Origin: Candidatus Hydrothermarchaeota archaeon
Lineage (GTDB): Archaea > Hydrothermarchaeota > Hydrothermarchaeia > Hydrothermarchaeales > WAQR01
DNA: 17,456 bases
Assembly (NCBI GenBank): GCA_015520145.1
Contig: WAQR01000009.1
Coordinates: 1-17,456 of the forward strand
Direction of reading: 5' to 3'
Shown here: positions 13,601-17,456 of the stretch, in pieces
How the letters are laid out: every line of letters begins with the position of its first letter
Position numbering within the stretch: position 1 is the stretch's first letter
Notes under the pieces: model-generated
Database searches by the model: none
Told to the model about the DNA's origin: nothing
Seen by the model: the letters and a program-made list of their open reading frames with translations, nothing else
Made by a program: the position numbers and the translations under genes

Positions 13601-14602
13601 TCAGGCAACAGTCTCTTCTCCAGAATAATAGTACCTGGCACAATCAAACAATCCTTTCAGCAGCCCCACTGCAAGTGGCCCATATATCAATCCAAATACA
13701 CCAAATTTAATCGGTCCTGCAATAAATCCAATTATTATAAGTATGGGATGCACATCTGAGACCTTCTTGCTCAGTTTTACCCTGATATAGACATCCTGCA
13801 CGACATTTAAGAAGATGATCCCGAAGATTATTATCCCGATCCCTTCAGGGACGAATCCTTTGTATATCTCAAAAAGTCCAAGTGGTACATAGACCATCCA
13901 CGCACCCACAACAGGGAGGAGCGAAAATATACCTGTCAAAAACCCCAGAATGAATGCGTTCTGGATTCCCACAAGGGCATATGCAATCCCTGCCATTACT
14001 GCCACAATCAATGAAGTTAAAACATATCCAAAGAGCATCCCTGAGAGAGTGGTGTCGAGTGATTTTAAGAATATATAAACCGCTCTATTCTCAGCCATCT
14101 TCATTTTGACCTTATCTGTATGCTGTTCCTTCCACCTGCTCAGCTCAATAAACCCATAATACATCGCAATAAGAAATACAATCAGTTTTATTGCGACAAC
14201 AGTACCTGCACTCAGGGACGAGATATGCGGGAGGAGCTGGTTTAGCTGATTTAGTGAATATCCGCCAAACGACTGCCCGGCATGAGGGCTTACAAGGGCG
14301 CTGATGCTAAATCCCTGGGATGTTACCACCTCCCTAACCGATTTAAACTCGATTATGACAAGATACGCCAGATACATCACCATGAGGATAACAGGCAGGA
14401 TAAGCACGACAGTGGTCAGGAACGCTGAGATAGACTCTCTTTTGAAAATCTTCCTGACCCTTGAAAATACTGGATATGCAATATAGGACACTATAAGCCC
14501 GGCAACGAGGGAATCCAGTAGCGGGGAAAGTGTGTACAGACTAAAGAATAGAATGATAATGCCAATGACCAGCAGTTCCCGTCCTCTCTCCATCTTTTTC
14601 AT
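13601..14602 (-). CDS. AI-2E family (PerM-like) membrane permease
   Basis: This 333-residue protein has about seven to eight membrane segments. The typical C-terminal block of the AI-2E/PerM family is present: FLTGIFSLLPVVGAWMVYVP followed by NVVQDVYIRVKLSKKV, VHPILIIIGFIAGP and GVFGLIYGPLAVGLLKG. Members export small molecules or ions; only a few have been tested, and despite the name most are not shown to carry autoinducer-2. Its ATG overlaps the stop of the preceding helical protein gene (ATGA, four bases), so the two are translated together and may form one envelope complex (inference). The substrate cannot be given. Confidence 0.88.
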   Translation of the reverse strand: MKKMERGRELLVIGIIILFFSLYTLSPLLDSLVAGLIVSYIAYPVFSRVRKIFKRESISAFLTTVVLILPVILMVMYLAYLVIIEFKSVREVVTSQGFSISALVSPHAGQSFGGYSLNQLNQLLPHISSLSAGTVVAIKLIVFLIAMYYGFIELSRWKEQHTDKVKMKMAENRAVYIFLKSLDTTLSGMLFGYVLTSLIVAVMAGIAYALVGIQNAFILGFLTGIFSLLPVVGAWMVYVPLGLFEIYKGFVPEGIGIIIFGIIFLNVVQDVYIRVKLSKKVSDVHPILIIIGFIAGPIKFGVFGLIYGPLAVGLLKGLFDCARYYYSGEETVA

Positions 14603-16278
14603 TTTATCCTCCCTGAAAACTTCGGTGCGAATATGATAATGAACACCAGAAACAGGCTGTAAACGGACAATGCAATGATATGCCTCCTGCTGTTTATGTT
14701 CCGGTTAGCCTCTGCTATCAGAGAATCTGATTTTTCAAGTGCATCTTCGGCATATTCCTGTGCCAGGACGTAGTTTTGCCTGTCGTACTCCTGGAGACTC
14801 CTGCCAAAGAGCATCGTAAATTCGGTTACTGGTTCGTCATCCATCCCATCCAGTCCAGAAAACCGTTCTCTTGTCAGATTATCTATGACCGCCCTGTTCT
14901 TCTCAAGTAAAGATATCGTCCTTGTTACATTTATTAGTATGTTCAGTGACTCAATCTCCTGATTGCTGGACTCCAGTACCTGGTAGGCATCGGTATAATT
15001 TGAAACAGAATCTTCAAATCTTCCACCATCCCTGTTCATCTCTGCATCTTTGATCGATGCCCTGCCTTTATTTAAAAGGATGTTTGCCCTGGATACCTTC
15101 GAGAACGCGAAATCCGTGTGGTTCTTTGAGTTTCTGGAAAATAGATTTACATACCTATCAACATCTTCCTCGGCTTTTTTTATTGAATCTTCTGTAGAGT
15201 TCTGTTTCTCGAGCATTTCCCGGTCAAGGACACCTAAAATCGAGTCCATAAGTTCGTCATACCGGGTATCAAATGTCCCGAGGCTGTCGAGGGTATCCAG
15301 TATAAATCGTTTTGACGAGTCATAATCTTTGATGTTATATCTAAGTATTGCCTTTTCCAGGAGCCCTGAAGCAGAGCTTAAGTATTGGCTGTTTTCCTTT
15401 ATGTCCATTTCGAAGTCTGTGGTGATGACCCCCAAATCATTCAATATCTTAACAGCATTTAAAGCAGCGTCCTGTTTCCTGCTGGCATTGTTGATCTTGG
15501 CCTGTGATTCGTTTAACAGCCGTTCTATATCTTCCTTTTTTCCTGCCTGAGTTTTCTGGATAATCATTGCATAATGATAGGCAGACTGTGTCTTGAAATC
15601 AAATTCGTCAAGGGTTCTTGTGGCATCCTCTAAAAGCAAAATGGCTCTGTCAAGGTCACTGTTAAAATATCCTATCGAGGAATTATAGAGGTCTTTAGCC
15701 CTCTCTAAAAGTATTCCGGCCTCTTCAAGTTTTTCTTCAGCATCGACCACATCCAGCCCTTTCATTGACAGGTTTTTGACCAGGTCATTATATGCCTCAA
15801 GTGTCCTGTTTCCGTCATCCAGCCGCGTGGAGACCTTATCGAGATTTTCTGTGAACGTATCTATCTTTGCCCAGGTCTCTTCCTCAGTTGTGATATTGCT
15901 CAATATCTTTGCGTCTGCGAGCAGTATTGCACTCATGGCAATGGTTTTCGCTCCCTCAGCGTCAGCCTTTGCAAGGTTATTAAACGTGACTGCAAGCCCG
16001 GGGTTGGTCTCCCTGCTGTCTATGGCACTTTGATAGTAGGCTTTGGATGTGCTTATTTTCGACTTCGCTTCACCTTGCTTTATGGTAATCTCGAGGTCGT
16101 CTCCAAGAAAGCTGTAATTTAAAATAAGTGCGTCAAGCCTGGAGACCACATCTTCAGCCCTGGATATCGTGATGTTTGTGGCGTTCAGGTCGTCGTCGAG
16201 GCCTGCATGGACCGATTGAACATGGACCGATTGAAAGGAGAGGATTATAATCATTATTATAATCCACTTGGGATTCAT
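14599..16278 (-). CDS. Secreted alpha-helical protein with C-terminal membrane anchor
   Basis: I do not recognise this 559-residue protein. It has a signal peptide (about 1-25, up to SVHA before GLDD). A long, almost wholly helical ectodomain follows with heptad-like and tetratricopeptide-like spacing, such as LEEAGILLERAKDLYNSS, LNESQAKINNA and LAQEYAEDALEKSDSLI. A C-terminal membrane helix (about 534-552) and a short basic tail (KFSGRIK) end it. Cysteines appear to be absent and sequons are common. It would project outward as a coiled or helical-repeat rod. A 15-bp tandem duplication in the signal peptide region gives SVHVQSVH. The gene precedes and overlaps the AI-2E permease gene by four bases. 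A TATA box lies about 25 bases before the ATG. Confidence 0.75.
   Translation of the reverse strand: MNPKWIIIMIIILSFQSVHVQSVHAGLDDDLNATNITISRAEDVVSRLDALILNYSFLGDDLEITIKQGEAKSKISTSKAYYQSAIDSRETNPGLAVTFNNLAKADAEGAKTIAMSAILLADAKILSNITTEEETWAKIDTFTENLDKVSTRLDDGNRTLEAYNDLVKNLSMKGLDVVDAEEKLEEAGILLERAKDLYNSSIGYFNSDLDRAILLLEDATRTLDEFDFKTQSAYHYAMIIQKTQAGKKEDIERLLNESQAKINNASRKQDAALNAVKILNDLGVITTDFEMDIKENSQYLSSASGLLEKAILRYNIKDYDSSKRFILDTLDSLGTFDTRYDELMDSILGVLDREMLEKQNSTEDSIKKAEEDVDRYVNLFSRNSKNHTDFAFSKVSRANILLNKGRASIKDAEMNRDGGRFEDSVSNYTDAYQVLESSNQEIESLNILINVTRTISLLEKNRAVIDNLTRERFSGLDGMDDEPVTEFTMLFGRSLQEYDRQNYVLAQEYAEDALEKSDSLIAEANRNINSRRHIIALSVYSLFLVFIIIFAPKFSGRIK
16206..16235 (-). repeat. 15-bp perfect tandem duplication in a signal peptide
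   Basis: CATGGACCGATTGAA occurs twice in succession on the plus strand. On the coding (minus) strand it lengthens the region before the cleavage site by five residues, giving FQSVH then VQSVH. Confidence 0.9.
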
Positions 16279-16299
16279 GGAAAAATATTGGTGCTGGGG

Positions 16300-16307
16300 T
16301 ATAAAAT
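16300..16307 (-). promoter_or_regulatory. TATA box of the helical protein-permease operon
   Basis: ATTTTATA on the minus strand is centred about 25 bases before ATG 16278, giving a leaderless message. It lies within an inverted repeat GGGTATA (16297-16303) / TATACCC (16316-16322). Confidence 0.45.
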
Positions 16308-16344
16308 CTTTTTTGTATACCCAATACTGTACGATGTCCTGGAT

Positions 16345-17456
16345 CTATTTTCCAAACTTATGCCTTGACGCCTCCCTGTCGTAACTGATATCGTAAAACC
16401 AGTCAAGTGCACCTCTTAGACCTCTTTTTATTGCCATCAAATGCCTCAAATAGAGGAACTTCCAGAAAATCCAGCCGACCAGCCCGCTGAGCTGAAGGAT
16501 ACCCAGGACATTTCCAAGTGCAGAGTATTTGCCAATCGACACTGCTGAACCCAGGTCATGGAAATGGAACGGGACTTTTTCCTTATTATCGATTTTCCTG
16601 GATAAATGGGATACAAGGAATTTTGCCTGCTGAACTGCGACCTGGGCAGTCTGAGGGAGGGGGCGCTCAAATTCAGGAAGCTTCTGTAATGAACAGTCCC
16701 CCAGGGCGAAAACCCCGTCCACACCATCGACTTCAAGATACTCGTCAACGATTATCCTGTCTGCCCTGTCCTTTTTTATATCCCATCTGGAAACCCTATC
16801 ATTACCCTTGACCCCCGCTGCCCATATTGTAGTGAACGTCTTGATCCTGGTCTTCGAGTCTTTTATCGAGTCCTTTAATATCAGTCCGTCCTTCTCCACC
16901 TCCACCACAGGCGACCCTTTGATGAGCACAATCTCCTTTTCCGAGATCCTTTTTTTAGCAGCCCTTCTGGTTTCTTTATTTGAGAGTGGGAGGATATCCT
17001 CGCCCGCCTCGATTAGGTATATCTTCACGTCATCAGGTTCTACATTTACAAATTCCTCGAGAAGCACGCCATAAACCCAGTCATGGAGGTCTGATACGAA
17101 CTCTATCCCAGTGGGACCTGCACCAACAACTGCAAAAGTCAAAATCCTCCTCCTTATCTCCCTATCCGCCACACAGTTCGCAACCTGAAACGCCTCCAGT
17201 ATTCTGTGACTTATCCTTGTGGAATCTTTTAGGTCATTGAGTGGAAGCGAGAACTCTTTTGCCCCTCTAATCCCATAAAAATTCGGACTCCCGCCAACTG
17301 AAATCACAAGATAGTCGTATTCCAGCCCCTTCTTTTGAGATATAACATCGCTCATGGAAAGATCGAACCTCTCAAGAGAGCACCTGTCGAGTACCTCACA
17401 GTCACTGCATTCCTGGCAGATTTTTACTATCTTATTTTTAAAATCTATGTCCTGGA
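16345..17456 (-). CDS. ndh: Type II NADH dehydrogenase (NDH-2), 5' end outside the window
   Basis: This membrane-bound flavoprotein passes electrons from NAD(P)H to quinone without pumping protons. The frame is open to the right edge, so the FAD-binding start is missing; an ATG at 17355 is internal. Visible are EYDYLVISVGGSPNFYGIRG (the end of the FAD domain), the NADH-binding loop VVGAGPTGIEFVSDLHD, TIWAAGVKGN, VFALGDC for the second FAD contact, and LPQTAQVAVQQAKFL near the quinone site. The C-terminus (WIFWKFLYLRHLMAIKRG) is the usual amphipathic membrane-binding region. Upstream of 17355 the frame reads through QDIDFKNKIVK and then an insertion with CQECSDCEVLDRC between two strands that are normally joined by a short turn. 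In a cell with menaquinone genes nearby it probably reduces menaquinone. A 66-base gap separates it from the downstream helical protein gene. Confidence 0.88.
   Translation of the reverse strand, partial: QDIDFKNKIVKICQECSDCEVLDRCSLERFDLSMSDVISQKKGLEYDYLVISVGGSPNFYGIRGAKEFSLPLNDLKDSTRISHRILEAFQVANCVADREIRRRILTFAVVGAGPTGIEFVSDLHDWVYGVLLEEFVNVEPDDVKIYLIEAGEDILPLSNKETRRAAKKRISEKEIVLIKGSPVVEVEKDGLILKDSIKDSKTRIKTFTTIWAAGVKGNDRVSRWDIKKDRADRIIVDEYLEVDGVDGVFALGDCSLQKLPEFERPLPQTAQVAVQQAKFLVSHLSRKIDNKEKVPFHFHDLGSAVSIGKYSALGNVLGILQLSGLVGWIFWKFLYLRHLMAIKRGLRGALDWFYDISYDREASRHKFGK

Noticed and set aside
1..17456. Window as part of a Borg-type extrachromosomal element
   Set aside because: Multiheme cytochromes and an in-frame tandem repeat are reminiscent, but base composition looks moderate rather than AT-rich, genes switch strand often, and ordinary chromosomal metabolism genes dominate.

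Overview
The window reads as chromosomal DNA from an archaeon with a respiratory, cytochrome-rich lifestyle. Four things point to Archaea. The type I signal peptidase has the Ser-His-Asp arrangement of the archaeal/ER (Sec11-like) branch. TATA-like boxes lie about 25-30 bases ahead of several start codons. There are perfect GGTGA/GGAGG ribosome sites. Exported proteins are dense in N-x-S/T sequons. Multiheme c-type cytochromes, a type II NADH dehydrogenase and three menaquinone (futalosine pathway) genes together suggest an anaerobic Halobacteriota member, such as a Methanoperedens-like methane oxidiser, another ANME/alkanotroph relative, or an Archaeoglobales relative. The lineage is inference; no marker gene here fixes it.

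Layout: (1) 1-6063 is an export and electron-transfer block. A beta-propeller protein runs in from the left edge. It faces a signal peptidase/hexaheme cytochrome operon on the minus strand. Next come two paralogous tetraheme cytochromes (2983-3729 and 5382-6017, both minus). Between them, on the plus strand, sits a two-gene unit of an AAA+ ATPase and a 169-residue protein I do not recognise. (2) 6064-8958 is a 964-residue, membrane-anchored surface protein of Ig-like domains, co-directional with and 46 bases upstream of the second tetraheme cytochrome. (3) 9096-12319 is a compact mqnE-mqnA-mqnC operon for menaquinone precursor synthesis. (4) 12519-13238 is a CPBP/CAAX-type intramembrane protease. 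Then come a 29-residue membrane miniprotein (13284-13373, minus) and a two-gene unit of a secreted helical protein and an AI-2E family (PerM-like) permease (13601-16278, minus). (5) 16345-17456 is a type II NADH dehydrogenase that runs off the right edge.

Read together (inference), NADH dehydrogenase would pass electrons to menaquinone made by the Mqn enzymes. The exported cytochromes, with a nearby signal peptidase and a tall surface protein, would carry electrons through or along the cell envelope. The AAA+ ATPase pair between the two cytochrome paralogs is the least explained part.

Start choices that matter: the hexaheme cytochrome uses TTG. mqnE most likely starts at 9096, not at the upstream TTG (9018). 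The second tetraheme cytochrome most likely starts at 6017, and the ATPase partner at 4878. The genes at both window edges are incomplete at their 5' ends.
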